DNA of 64,000 nucleotides from Nonomuraea rhodomycinica (GTDB taxonomy: Bacteria; Actinomycetota; Actinomycetes; Streptosporangiales; Streptosporangiaceae): NCBI RefSeq assembly GCF_013363995.1, contig NZ_JABWGO010000004.1, positions 310,001 to 374,000 of the forward strand, written 5' to 3'. The position numbers and the translations under genes were made by a program. How positions within the stretch are numbered: position 1 is the stretch's first letter; each line of letters begins with the position of its first letter. The notes under the pieces are model-generated. The model was given only the letters and a program-made list of their open reading frames with translations. It did no database searches and had not been told where the DNA came from. Below are positions 43,553-51,513 of the stretch, piece by piece.

Positions 43553-43598
43553 TTGCCTTGGCGGTGAACACGTGTTTATTCTAGTAAACGTGTGTTCA
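43553..43598 (+). promoter_or_regulatory. TetR promoter and operator
   Basis: TTGCCT (43553-43558), an 18-base spacer and TATTCT (43577-43582) form a promoter. Over it lies the dyad TGAACACGTGTTTA (43565-43578) / TAAACGTGTGTTCA (43585-43598), arms matching at 12 of 14 positions. The predicted start point falls at the GTG at 43590, so the mRNA may be leaderless. Inference: the TetR protein represses its own operon here. Confidence 0.65.
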
Positions 43599-44264
43599 GC
43601 TCTTTCGTCGGATCTGACTGCTCAGGCCAAGATCCGTAATGCCGCCATCGCGCACTTCGCCCACGATGGCTTCCAGAAGACAAACCTGCGTGCCATCGCG
43701 GCCACCGCAGGAGTGAGCGCCGCCCTGATCATTCGCCACTTCGGCAGCAAGGACAATCTGCGCAGCGTCTGCGACGATCATGTCCTGCAGATACTGGTAC
43801 GGCGGGCCCGGACCTCCGCCGGCCCGGTCGGTGTGCAGGATCTGTCCCGCGAATATCTGGCGGACCCGGAGGAATACGGCCTCCACGTGCGATACATGGT
43901 ACGCGCGATCGAGGAGGACTCCTCGGCGGCCACCACGTTCGTCAACACGCTGGTGGAGGAGACCGAGGGGCTCTTCCGCACCGGGATCGCCGATGGCTCT
44001 ATGCGCCCCTCCTCGGACGTGCGGGCGCTGGCCGTACTCAACGTGCTGATCAGCCTCGCCACGCTGACCATGGCGCCGGCCCTGACGCGGGCGCTCGGCT
44101 ACGAGCAGATGGGCCTCGACGTGCTGCAGCGCGTCGGGCTACCCATGCTCGAGCTCTACACCCACGGCATGTACGTGGACGACACGATGCTCAAGGCCGC
44201 CCGGACCGCCTGGGAGGCCCAGCAGGGAGATCATTTCCAACGCAAGGACATCCATCATGGCTGA
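43590..44264 (+). CDS. TetR-family regulator (of ABC exporter)
   Basis: About 224 residues from GTG 43590; GTG 43572 lies inside the operator and is less likely. TetR HTH: KIRNAAIAHFAHDGFQKTNL, RAIAATAGVSAALIIRHFGS, KDNLRSVCDDHV. The rest is the all-helical ligand domain (YGLHVRYMVRAIEEDSSAAT). Overlaps the ABC ATPase by 8 bases, so the regulator leads a four-gene operon. A strong dyad covers its promoter. Inference: senses the compound exported by the transporter. Carried inside the composite element. Confidence 0.92.
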   Translation: MCSALSSDLTAQAKIRNAAIAHFAHDGFQKTNLRAIAATAGVSAALIIRHFGSKDNLRSVCDDHVLQILVRRARTSAGPVGVQDLSREYLADPEEYGLHVRYMVRAIEEDSSAATTFVNTLVEETEGLFRTGIADGSMRPSSDVRALAVLNVLISLATLTMAPALTRALGYEQMGLDVLQRVGLPMLELYTHGMYVDDTMLKAARTAWEAQQGDHFQRKDIHHG

Positions 44265-45189
44265 GACCGATGCCATCACCATGGCCGGATTGGTCAAGTC
44301 GTTCGGCCCGACCCGGGCGCTGAACGGCCTCGACCTCGTCGTACAGGTCGGCGAGGTGCACGGATTCCTCGGGCCCAACGGCGCGGGCAAGAGCACCACC
44401 ATCAGGATCCTGCTGGGGCTGATGCGCCCCGATGCGGGCACCGCCCGGCTGCTCGGCGGTGACCCCTGGACGCAGGCCGGCGAACTGCACCGCCGCCTGG
44501 CGTACGTGCCCGGCGACGTCACCCTGTGGCCCAACCTGTCCGGCGGCGAGGCCATCGACCTGCTCGGTCGGCTGCGCGGCGGCCTCGACCGGCGGCGCCG
44601 GGACGAACTGATCGAACGCTTCGACCTCGACCCGCGCAAGAAGGGCCGCACCTACTCCAAAGGCAACCGGCAGAAGGTGGCCCTGGTCGCCGCGCTGTGC
44701 TCCGATGCCGAACTCCTCGTCTTTGACGAACCCACCTCCGGCCTGGACCCGCTGATGGAGGAGGTCTTCCGGCAGACGATCCAGGAAGTGCAGCGCGCGG
44801 GTGACCGTACGGTGCTGCTGTCCAGCCACATCCTCTCCGAGGTCGAGGCGCTCTGCGACCGCGTCACGATCATCCGCGACGGCCGTACCGTGGAGTCCGG
44901 CACCATGGCCGAGCTGCGCCACCTCACCCGCACCGCCATCGAGGCCGAGCTGGTCGGCTCACCGGACGGGCTGGCCGGCCTGCCGGGGGTGCACGGTCTG
45001 CGTGCCGACGGCGGCCGGGTGCGCTTCAGCGTCGACGCCGCCGCGCTGGACGCGGCGTTGCGTCAGCTCACCGCAGCGGGCGTGCGCAGCCTGGTCAGCC
45101 GGCCGCCGACGCTGGAGGAGCTGTTCCTGCGGCATTACGACCGCGCGGGCGCGAGCGCCGGTGGCAGGCACGCGGAGGCGGCACGATGA
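44257..45189 (+). CDS. ABC-2 transporter ATP-binding protein
   Basis: 310 residues; ATG 44257 with AAGGA upstream. Walker A GPNGAGKSTT (39-48, Lys45), a degenerate signature YSKGNRQKVALVAAL in place of LSGGQ, Walker B LLVFDEPTSGLDPL, and the H-loop LSSHILSEVEALCD. The C-terminal ~80 residues (VGSPDGLAGLPGVHGLRADG) are the drug-exporter type regulatory extension. Cytoplasmic half of a DrrA-type pump with the permease that overlaps it by 4 bases. Confidence 0.95.
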   Translation: MAETDAITMAGLVKSFGPTRALNGLDLVVQVGEVHGFLGPNGAGKSTTIRILLGLMRPDAGTARLLGGDPWTQAGELHRRLAYVPGDVTLWPNLSGGEAIDLLGRLRGGLDRRRRDELIERFDLDPRKKGRTYSKGNRQKVALVAALCSDAELLVFDEPTSGLDPLMEEVFRQTIQEVQRAGDRTVLLSSHILSEVEALCDRVTIIRDGRTVESGTMAELRHLTRTAIEAELVGSPDGLAGLPGVHGLRADGGRVRFSVDAAALDAALRQLTAAGVRSLVSRPPTLEELFLRHYDRAGASAGGRHAEAAR

Positions 45190-46796
45190 ACCCCTTGACC
45201 GGCACCGGGAAGCTCATCCGCCTGGTGTTGCGGCGTGACCGGTGGCTGCTGCCTCTGTGGGTGGTCTCCATCTGCCTGGTCCCCGTGGTGTTCGTCGGCG
45301 CGTTCACCGGGGCCTACCCTACGGCCGAGGCTCGTCAGGCCTACTACGAGACCAGCGTCCACACCAGGGCCTTCACCGTCGCCTACGGCGTGCTGAACGG
45401 CTCCAGCCTCGGCGAGCTCGTCGCCTGGCGGTCGGGATTCGTCACGTTCATGGTCGGGCTGCTCGCCCTGCTGACGGTCATCCGGCACACGCGTACGGAA
45501 GAGGAAGCCGGGCGGCGCGAGCTGGTCGGGGCGACCGCGGTGGCACGGCACGCGAACCTGGCCGCCGCCCTGATCGTCACCTGCGTGGCCAGCCTCGTCC
45601 TGGGCGTGGCGTCAGCGCTGGCGTTGATCGGCCAGGACCTGCCGGTGGCGGGTTCACTGGCGCTCGGGCTCGGGTTCGCGACGGCCGGCTTCGTGTTCGC
45701 CGCGATCGGCGCCGTGACCGCGCAGCTCACGACGGGCGCGGGCGGCGCACGCGCCATCGGGATCACCGTGCTCGGCGCCGCGCTCATCCTGCGCGGCATC
45801 GGGGACATCGCTGCACAGACCGGTGACGGGCCAGCCTGGGTGTCGTGGCTGACGCCGCTCGGCTGGGCGGAGGCGCTGCGGCCCTACAGCGGCGAACGTT
45901 GGTGGGTCCTCGCGCCCGCAGCCGCGGCCGTCATCGCGCTCAGTGCGCTGGCCGTAGTGCTGTCGGCGCGGCGCGACCTCGGCAGTGGCATGTTCCAGGC
46001 CCGGCTGGGGCCGGCCGCCGCGGGACCGCGCCTTCGCAGCCCGCTGGCGCTGGCCTGGCGGCTGCACCGCGGCCCGTTGATCAGCAGGGTTGTGGGGCTC
46101 ACGCTGGTCGGGTTGGTGATCGGCGCGATGTCGGCGAGCCTCGGCGCGCTGATGGACAACAGCGGTGTCGCGGCGCGAGAGGTGCTCGCCCGGCTCGGCG
46201 GTCCGGGCACGCTCGTGGACCAGTTCCTCGGGCCCATGATGACCATGCTCGGCCTGGTCAGCGCCTGCTTCGCTATCCAGTCCGCGCTGTTGCTCAGGAA
46301 CGAAGAGCGCGACGGTCGGGCCGAGCCCCTGCTGGCCACGCCGGTCAACCGGCTGCGCTGGGCGGGCAGCCACTTCGCCTTCGCGCTGCTCGGTCCTGCG
46401 CTCGGGGTGGTGGCCTTCGGGGCGGCCGCCGGCCTGGCGCACGGACTCAACACCGGCGACGTCGCTCGTGAGCTGCCCCGTCTCCTGACCGCCGCACTTG
46501 TGCAGCTCCCGGTGGTGTGGGTGTTCACCGGGATCGCGTTCGCGCTGTTCGGACTGCTGCCCCGGCTGGTCGCTGGCACGTTCGCCGTGGCCATGGTGAG
46601 CATGCTGTTCGGCTGGATCGGCGGGGAGTTGCAGCTCGACCAATGGGTCATCGACCTGTCGGTCTTCGAGCACGTACCGAAACTTCCCGGCGGGGACAGG
46701 GCGGCCGCGCCTCTGATCATCATGACCGTCGTCGCTGCGGCTCTCGTCGCGGTCGGCCTGGCTGGCTTCAGACGACGCGACATGCCCACCCCCTGA
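45186..46796 (+). CDS. ABC-2 transporter permease (tetronasin-exporter type)
   Basis: 536 residues, ~12 membrane helices in two halves, each beginning with a cytoplasmic lead (LIRLVLRRDRWLLPLWVV; SPLALAWRLHRGPLISRVVG). RHTRTEEEAGRRELVGATAV and NEERDGRAEPLLATPVNRLR are conserved cytoplasmic loops in this exporter type. ATGA overlap with the ATPase gene. Established: such pumps export polyketide or peptide antibiotics in actinomycetes. Substrate here unknown. Confidence 0.92.
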   Translation: MNPLTGTGKLIRLVLRRDRWLLPLWVVSICLVPVVFVGAFTGAYPTAEARQAYYETSVHTRAFTVAYGVLNGSSLGELVAWRSGFVTFMVGLLALLTVIRHTRTEEEAGRRELVGATAVARHANLAAALIVTCVASLVLGVASALALIGQDLPVAGSLALGLGFATAGFVFAAIGAVTAQLTTGAGGARAIGITVLGAALILRGIGDIAAQTGDGPAWVSWLTPLGWAEALRPYSGERWWVLAPAAAAVIALSALAVVLSARRDLGSGMFQARLGPAAAGPRLRSPLALAWRLHRGPLISRVVGLTLVGLVIGAMSASLGALMDNSGVAAREVLARLGGPGTLVDQFLGPMMTMLGLVSACFAIQSALLLRNEERDGRAEPLLATPVNRLRWAGSHFAFALLGPALGVVAFGAAAGLAHGLNTGDVARELPRLLTAALVQLPVVWVFTGIAFALFGLLPRLVAGTFAVAMVSMLFGWIGGELQLDQWVIDLSVFEHVPKLPGGDRAAAPLIIMTVVAAALVAVGLAGFRRRDMPTP

Positions 46797-46810
46797 ACCA
46801 GGAGGCCATC

Positions 46811-47629
46811 ATGGGAGTCACCCTTCCCACCTTGAGCCCGCTGCAGGAAACCCTGTGGGTGACGCTGTGCGGCCGGGCACTCGACAGCCGCCTGCCACGC
46901 CCCATACTCGGCGACCGCATGGCCTACGAGATCATCTACAAGACCGGCTACGACCACCGCAAACTCCGCTGGAGCGCGGCTTCGGTCATCGACATCGCCC
47001 AGCGCGCCAAGAAACTGGACGAGATCGCGCAGCGGTTCATCGCCCGCCATCCCAACGCGATCGGCATCGACCTGGGAGCTGGCCTGGACACCCGGGCCTT
47101 CCGCATCGACCCTCCACCCACAGCGGACTGGTACGACGTCGACTTCCCCGAAGTCGTGGATGCCCGGCACCGGGCCATCCCCGAGCGGCCGCACATGCAC
47201 GCCATCGGCGCGGACCTGACCGAGCCCGGTTGGCTAGAGGCCCTACCTGCCGACCGCCCCGCCGTGGTCGTCGCCGACGGCGTGCTGCCCTTCCTCTCCG
47301 AGCAGGAGATGATCATCCTGCTGGACCGTCTCACCAGCCATTTCCCCAGCGGGGAGTTAGCGTTCAACGTCTACACCAGATTCACCGTCTGGGCCGCGAA
47401 ACACTACTCCGGCAGCCGGTTCCTGGTCCCCCTCTTCAAGTCCCCCGGCTTCGACCGCCTCGACCCCGTACGGTGGAACCGGCGACTGACCCTGATCCGG
47501 CACATCCTGCTCACCCAGGAGCCCGAGGTCGCCCTGTTCCCGCCGGCCCTGCGCCTGTGGACCCGACTGTCGGCGCTCAGCACGACCTTTTCCAGGCTGG
47601 GCACCACAATCGCGCACTACCGCTTCTAA
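46811..47629 (+). CDS. SAM-dependent methyltransferase (LCM-type)
   Basis: 272 residues from ATG 46811 with GGAGG 5 bases upstream, 14 bases after the permease stop. Class I SAM motif IGIDLGAGLDTRAFRI, then WYDVDFPEVVDARHRAI and VVVADGVLPFLSEQEMIILL, typical of leucine-carboxyl-type O-methyltransferases of secondary metabolism. Has one TTA codon (Leu183, 47357-47359). Last gene of the TetR/ABC operon on the composite element. Inference: modifies the exported compound or confers self-protection with the pump. Confidence 0.88.
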   Translation: MGVTLPTLSPLQETLWVTLCGRALDSRLPRPILGDRMAYEIIYKTGYDHRKLRWSAASVIDIAQRAKKLDEIAQRFIARHPNAIGIDLGAGLDTRAFRIDPPPTADWYDVDFPEVVDARHRAIPERPHMHAIGADLTEPGWLEALPADRPAVVVADGVLPFLSEQEMIILLDRLTSHFPSGELAFNVYTRFTVWAAKHYSGSRFLVPLFKSPGFDRLDPVRWNRRLTLIRHILLTQEPEVALFPPALRLWTRLSALSTTFSRLGTTIAHYRF

Positions 47630-47745
47630 TTAACTCGCAGCGAGACACATCGCAGTCGCGTGTCGCGACCGCGTCCCCGTTCGCCACCATGCGACCAAGG
47701 CCACAACAGACTCGCAGTCGCATACGGCTCAAGAAAGGGAGACGA

Positions 47746-47937
47746 GTGCTGGAGAAAGGGACGGCTCGCCTGCGGGTGACGGCCTGGAGCAACTGGATCA
47801 CCGATGATGACTCGTGTCGTGAGATTGCCACCACCGGCGGGAGCGAGCTCTCTTTCGGCGGGCGCGTGGTGGATCTCGGTGTGGCCGTTCTGGGAGTGAA
47901 GACGTACACCACGAGGCCATGGTCTTGTGGGCGATGA
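47746..47937 (+). CDS. Short ORF ending at IS fragment (doubtful, possibly truncated)
   Basis: 63 residues from GTG 47746 with AAGGGAG upstream: LEKGTARLRVTAWSNWITDD, then SELSFGGRVVDLGVAVLGVK. No domain recognised. The last ~12 codons run through the IS remnant, so an older gene may have been cut by the IS. From 47630 to 47745 nothing else is seen. Confidence 0.3.
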   Translation: MLEKGTARLRVTAWSNWITDDDSCREIATTGGSELSFGGRVVDLGVAVLGVKTYTTRPWSCGR

Positions 47938-48012
47938 TCATCCTCATGGGACGACGACTCGCACGATCCGCAGCTCCCAAATCAACCTGACGATCAGTTT
48001 GTACACGGGCAC
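47901..48012 (+). mobile_element. Solo 3' fragment of IS5-family element (right end of composite)
   Basis: Encodes only the last codons of a transposase (HHEAMVLWAMIILMGRRLAR, SAAPKST, TGA at 47988-47990) and the terminal inverted end to 48012. Bases 47935-48010 are identical, in inverted orientation, to 42742-42817. Followed by TTA. Confidence 0.82.
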
Positions 48013-48074
48013 TTAGAGAACGGCGGCGGATGCCTCGGGCGGTCGGGCGCCGGAAGAAGGACCGGCCCCGGCCC

Positions 48075-48698
48075 TCAGACACCTGCCACCACCGCGGCGC
48101 CCAGCCCCAGCAGGACGACGCCGGTGGTCACGCTGAGTCCCCGCAGGACGGTCGGCCGCGACACCAGGGCGCGCCCTCGGCCGACGGCCCAGGTGAGCAC
48201 CATGTACCAGGAGGCGCTGACGAGCGCCCACAGGGCTCCCAGGGCGACGGTCGACAGGAAGACCGGGCCTTCCGCGGTCACGAACTGGGGCAGCACCGAG
48301 ACGGCGAACACGCCCGCCTTGGGGTTGCCGAGGTTGGTGATCAGGCCGGTGAGGTATCCGCCCGCGAAGCCGGTGCGCCGCCTGCCCTCGGGGGACGGGC
48401 CGGTGGAGACGGTGGTGAACGCGGTCCGTAGCGTCCTCACCCCGAGGATCAGCAGCACGACGCCGCCCGCGATCCGGAGCACCGCGTACGCGGCGGGGCT
48501 GGCCAGCAGGACGGCGGACAGCCCGGCCGCGGCGGCCGTGGACCACAGCAGGAAGCCGCTGGCGTTGCCCGCGAGCGTGCCTCGGACCGTGCGTCGGCCG
48601 CCTTCCAGGACCTGCCGGATCATCAGGGCTTGACTCGCGCCTGGCAGCATCGCCAGCAGCAAGGTGGTGGCGATGAAAACGGGCACATGCGTGGGCAT
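48075..48698 (-). CDS. LysE/RhtB-family translocator
   Basis: 207 residues from ATG 48698; an in-frame start at 48743 adds 15 atypical residues. About six helices: THVPVFIATTLLLAMLPGAS, GFLLWSTAAAAGLSAVLLAS, VLRIAGGVVLLILGVRTL; the family motif GYLTGLITNLGNPKAGVF is present. Established: LysE-type exporters expel amino acids or related small molecules. Divergent from a LysR gene, a common regulator-exporter pairing. In the ancestral, uninterrupted order it lay directly after the STAND gene. Confidence 0.92.
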   Translation of the reverse strand: MPTHVPVFIATTLLLAMLPGASQALMIRQVLEGGRRTVRGTLAGNASGFLLWSTAAAAGLSAVLLASPAAYAVLRIAGGVVLLILGVRTLRTAFTTVSTGPSPEGRRRTGFAGGYLTGLITNLGNPKAGVFAVSVLPQFVTAEGPVFLSTVALGALWALVSASWYMVLTWAVGRGRALVSRPTVLRGLSVTTGVVLLGLGAAVVAGV

Positions 48699-48774
48699 GG
48701 GAGAAGAACCCCTTCCGGGGATCGCGGCCGATGGATGTACCACCAGGCTTCCCGCCTCGCGCCCTTAAGAGAAG

Positions 48775-48802
48775 TTGAAAGAGCAGCGTGCAGCGTTAAG
48801 AT
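48775..48802 (+). promoter_or_regulatory. Leaderless promoter of LysR gene
   Basis: TTGAAA (48775-48780), a 16-base spacer and TAAGAT (48797-48802). The ATG at 48809 lies 6 bases past the -10, and no Shine-Dalgarno site is present, so transcription probably starts at or next to the start codon. Confidence 0.65.
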
Positions 48803-48808
48803 TCATGA

Positions 48809-49783
48809 ATGCCGGTGGATCCAGGACAGCTGCGGCTTCTCGCGGTGATCGAGCGGCACGGCTCCCTGACGGCGGCGGCTCACGCGCTCAAACTCACGCC
48901 CGCAGCGGTCACCCAGCAGGTGGCCAAGGCCGAGCGCGACTGGCAGGTGCCCCTGGTCCTCCGTGGTCCTCGCGGAGCAACGCTCACCGCGGCCGGTGCG
49001 CTGCTCGCCTCCCACGGCCGAACCGTGGAGGAGGCGTCGGACAGGGCCGAGGCGGAACTGGCCGCACTGCTCGGCCATCTCTCCCTCCGCCTGCGGATCG
49101 GGACGTTCCAGGCGGCCGCCCTGCACCTGCTGCCACCCGCCCTGACGGCCCTGCGGCACCGCCATCCGGACGCCGACGTCTCCGTCATGGACGTGGTGTC
49201 CGGGCGCGGAGCGGACGAGATCAGCGCGGGGCGCCTGGACCTCGCCGTCGTCGCGTCCTGGGGCGCGCCGCTCACCCCGCCCCCACACGTACGGGCCCAC
49301 TCGCTCCTGTCGGACCCGATGGTCGTGGTTCTCCCCGACGACCATCCGCTGGCCACCGGGCAGCCCGCGGACACCGAACTTCACCTGGAGCAACTGCGCG
49401 ACGAATCGTGGGTTTCCATCCTGGCCGGCCATGCCGCCCGCGAGCAGTTCCACGACGCTGCCCGCGAGGCCGGCTTCACTCCCACCGTGCGGTTCGAGAC
49501 CGAGTCCTACGACGTCGCCCAGGCCCTCGTCGGCACAGGCATCGCGGTGGCCCTGGTCTCGCGCCTGGCCCTGACCCATGCGCCCGGCACCACCCATCGC
49601 GAACTGGCCCACCCCAGGCCGTACCGCCGGCTCTACGCCGTCACCAGAGCCGACGCCAGCCTCACACCTCTCGCGGACATGCTCGTCGACCTCCTACGTG
49701 ATGTGGCCCGCGACATCACCGCCACCTGGGAGGCTCCCCTGCGAGAAGAACGACGCTCATCGAACTCATCGCACGGAGTCTGA
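48809..49783 (+). CDS. LysR-family regulator
   Basis: 324 residues from ATG 48809. HTH: DPGQLRLLAVIERHGSLTAA, AHALKLTPAAVTQQVAKAER. Co-inducer domain: LRIGTFQAAALHLLPPALTA, ADEISAGRLDLAVVASWGAP, and the second lobe DPMVVVLPDDHPLATGQPAD. Divergent from the LysE-type exporter, the classic LysR arrangement, so probably its activator. Its promoter looks leaderless. The 166 bases after it (to 49949) hold nothing recognisable. Confidence 0.93.
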   Translation: MPVDPGQLRLLAVIERHGSLTAAAHALKLTPAAVTQQVAKAERDWQVPLVLRGPRGATLTAAGALLASHGRTVEEASDRAEAELAALLGHLSLRLRIGTFQAAALHLLPPALTALRHRHPDADVSVMDVVSGRGADEISAGRLDLAVVASWGAPLTPPPHVRAHSLLSDPMVVVLPDDHPLATGQPADTELHLEQLRDESWVSILAGHAAREQFHDAAREAGFTPTVRFETESYDVAQALVGTGIAVALVSRLALTHAPGTTHRELAHPRPYRRLYAVTRADASLTPLADMLVDLLRDVARDITATWEAPLREERRSSNSSHGV

Positions 49784-49949
49784 AAAGCCCCGGTTCCGCA
49801 TCGACACCGCCAGCCGTCGCTGTCCACGAGCAAGCCGGTGCGCATGCTGATGCCGTGACGGCCGCCGGGATGGGATCCGCTCAACGTGGTCGCCGGGTAT
49901 GTGTGCGCGGTGGTCGTGGTCGCGCGGGGGTTCCCATGGTGATGCCGGG

Positions 49950-50552
49950 TCAGTCCGTCTTCGGATGGGTGCGGCGGGCGTAGGCGCGGGCGGCGCGGGC
50001 GCGGTCGCCGCAGCGGACGGAGCACCAATGGCGGCGGCCGTGGCGCAGCAGGTAACGGTTGCAGGGGGTCGAACCGCACGGCGTCAGGCGGTCGGCGTCC
50101 GGGCCGGTGAGGAGGTCGGCCGCGTTGGCCGCGAGTGTCGCGAGCGCGCGGTCGAGGATCTCGTTCGTGGGGCACGGCGCCGTGCGGTAGGGGCCGCGTT
50201 CGTCGTCCCAGTACAGCAGGGCGGCGGACGGGGCCCTGCTCAGCGCGTCGTTGACGGCGGACAGCGCCGCGGGCAGGGCGGGCAGGCCGCCGGTCCGGGC
50301 GGCGAACAGGACCCTGAGGTGTTCGCGCAGCGAGCGCAACTGCGCCGCGCACATCTCCTGGACCCCGGCGTCCTCGGGGGCGAGGCCGCGCTCCGTGAGC
50401 CACCGGTTGGTCGCCGCGGGCGTGCCGAGGAGGTCGACGAAGTGCCCTCCGGGCAGCGCGATCGCGCTGTTGACGAAGTCGAGGGCGAGGTAGTCGTCCG
50501 CGCCGGGCGCGGGCGGCAGCGCGGGTTCGGCGGCGGTCAGGGGCTCGCTCAT
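49950..50552 (-). CDS. CGNR zinc-finger (ABATE-domain) regulator
   Basis: About 200 residues from ATG 50552 (50561 also possible). The N-terminal ABATE region starts DYLALDFVNSAIALPGGHFV. The C-terminal zinc finger reads CGSTPCNRYLL, RRHWCSVRCGDRARA (C-x4-C ... C-x3-C), the CGNR family pattern with Asn in CNR. Established: these are putative stress-responsive transcription factors. Divergent from the MBL hydrolase; the 88-base gap holds three copies of ATCCGTGA, a likely operator. Confidence 0.88.
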   Translation of the reverse strand: MSEPLTAAEPALPPAPGADDYLALDFVNSAIALPGGHFVDLLGTPAATNRWLTERGLAPEDAGVQEMCAAQLRSLREHLRVLFAARTGGLPALPAALSAVNDALSRAPSAALLYWDDERGPYRTAPCPTNEILDRALATLAANAADLLTGPDADRLTPCGSTPCNRYLLRHGRRHWCSVRCGDRARAARAYARRTHPKTD

Positions 50553-50577
50553 GGCTCTCATGTTACGGCTTGCGTTC

Positions 50578-50630
50578 ATCCGTGAGACACCACTACCGTC
50601 ATTCACGGATAAGCCCCTTCTCATCCGTGA
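50578..50630. promoter_or_regulatory. Triple ATCCGTGA motif in CGNR/MBL divergent region
   Basis: ATCCGTGA at 50578-50585, its complement TCACGGAT at 50603-50610, and ATCCGTGA again at 50623-50630. The first two are convergent half-sites with a 17-base gap. The layout fits an operator for the divergent regulator. Confidence 0.6.
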
Positions 50631-50640
50631 GGTCACTCCT

Positions 50641-51513
50641 ATGCCCGGAACCACCGCCGACCACATCCCCGTCCGCGTTCTCGGCGGCCCGACCGCCCTG
50701 TTCGAGTACGGCGGCCTGCGCTTCCTGACCGACCCGACCTTCGACGCCCCCCGCGACTACCAGGTGCCCGGCGGCGGGCTGACGAAGACGGCGCCACCCG
50801 CCGCCGTACCGGCCGACCTCGGCCGCGTCGACGTGGTCCTGCTCTCCCACGACGAACACCCCGACAACCTCGACCACTCCGGCCGGGCCCTGCTCGCCGA
50901 CGTCCCCCTCACGCTCACCACGCCCGGCGGCGGGCGACGCCTGGGGAACGGGGCCAGGGGCCTGGCCGACTGGGAGGCGGTCACCCTGGACCGCCCCGGA
51001 GGGGGCACGGTCACCGTCACCGGCGTACCTGCCGTCCACGGCCCCGGCGCCCGGGAGGAGGTCGAGCGGATCACCGGCCAGGTCGTCGGATTCGTCCTGA
51101 CCGGTGAGGGGCTGCCCACGATCTACGTCAGCGGTGACAACGCCTCGCTCGACGCCGTCCGGCAGATCGCCGGACGCTTCGGCCCGGTCGACACCGCGAT
51201 CCTCTTCGCCGGGGCTCCCCGCTTCTCCGTCCTGTTCGACGGAGCGCTGATCGTCCTCGACAGCGCGCAGGCCGCCGAAGCCTGCACGATCCTCGGCGCC
51301 CGCCGCGTGGTCCCCGTCCACTACGACGGCTGGGCGCACTTCACCGAGGGCCGGGACGAGCTGGTGGCCGCCTTCACCGCCGCCGGCCTGGCCGACCGCT
51401 TGGACCTGGGCGACCGCTCGGGCCTGGCCGGCCACCCCGGCCTCGCCGACCACCTGGACCTGGCCGGCCATCCCGACCTGGGCGGGCACGTGGGTCTCGG
51501 CGACCGCGCGTGA
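50641..51513 (+). CDS. Metallo-beta-lactamase-fold hydrolase (UlaG-like)
   Basis: 290 residues from ATG 50641. Metal site: LLSHDEHPDNLDHSGR (HxEHxDN in place of HxHxDH), GVPAVHGPG, and SGDNASLDAVRQ; later ARRVVPVHYDGWAHF. UlaG-like single-domain hydrolases act on lactones, phosphoesters or thioesters. The last ~36 residues are a degenerate repeat (GLAGHPGLADHLDLAGHPDL) not typical of the family. Overlaps the MFS gene by 4 bases (GTGA); the pair is probably controlled by the CGNR protein. Confidence 0.88.
   Translation: MPGTTADHIPVRVLGGPTALFEYGGLRFLTDPTFDAPRDYQVPGGGLTKTAPPAAVPADLGRVDVVLLSHDEHPDNLDHSGRALLADVPLTLTTPGGGRRLGNGARGLADWEAVTLDRPGGGTVTVTGVPAVHGPGAREEVERITGQVVGFVLTGEGLPTIYVSGDNASLDAVRQIAGRFGPVDTAILFAGAPRFSVLFDGALIVLDSAQAAEACTILGARRVVPVHYDGWAHFTEGRDELVAAFTAAGLADRLDLGDRSGLAGHPGLADHLDLAGHPDLGGHVGLGDRA

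Larger units (their letters stand above)
42740..48012. mobile_element. Composite-transposon-like unit bounded by inverted IS5-type ends
   Basis: The left end (42742-42817) and right end (47935-48010) are identical over 76 bases in inverted orientation, both being the 3' end of the same IS5-family element (outer tips GAGCCCGTG and GTGCCCGTG). TTA lies directly outside each end (42737-42739, 48013-48015). Left side: an IS copy with both ends but an internal deletion; right side: only a 3' fragment. Cargo: TetR regulator, ABC-2 ATPase and permease, methyltransferase. No intact matching transposase, so movement would need one in trans. Confidence 0.75.

Noticed and set aside
46855..47937. A 360-residue frame across the methyltransferase
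   Set aside because: Shadow frame; only its last 63 codons from GTG 47746 are kept as a doubtful short ORF.
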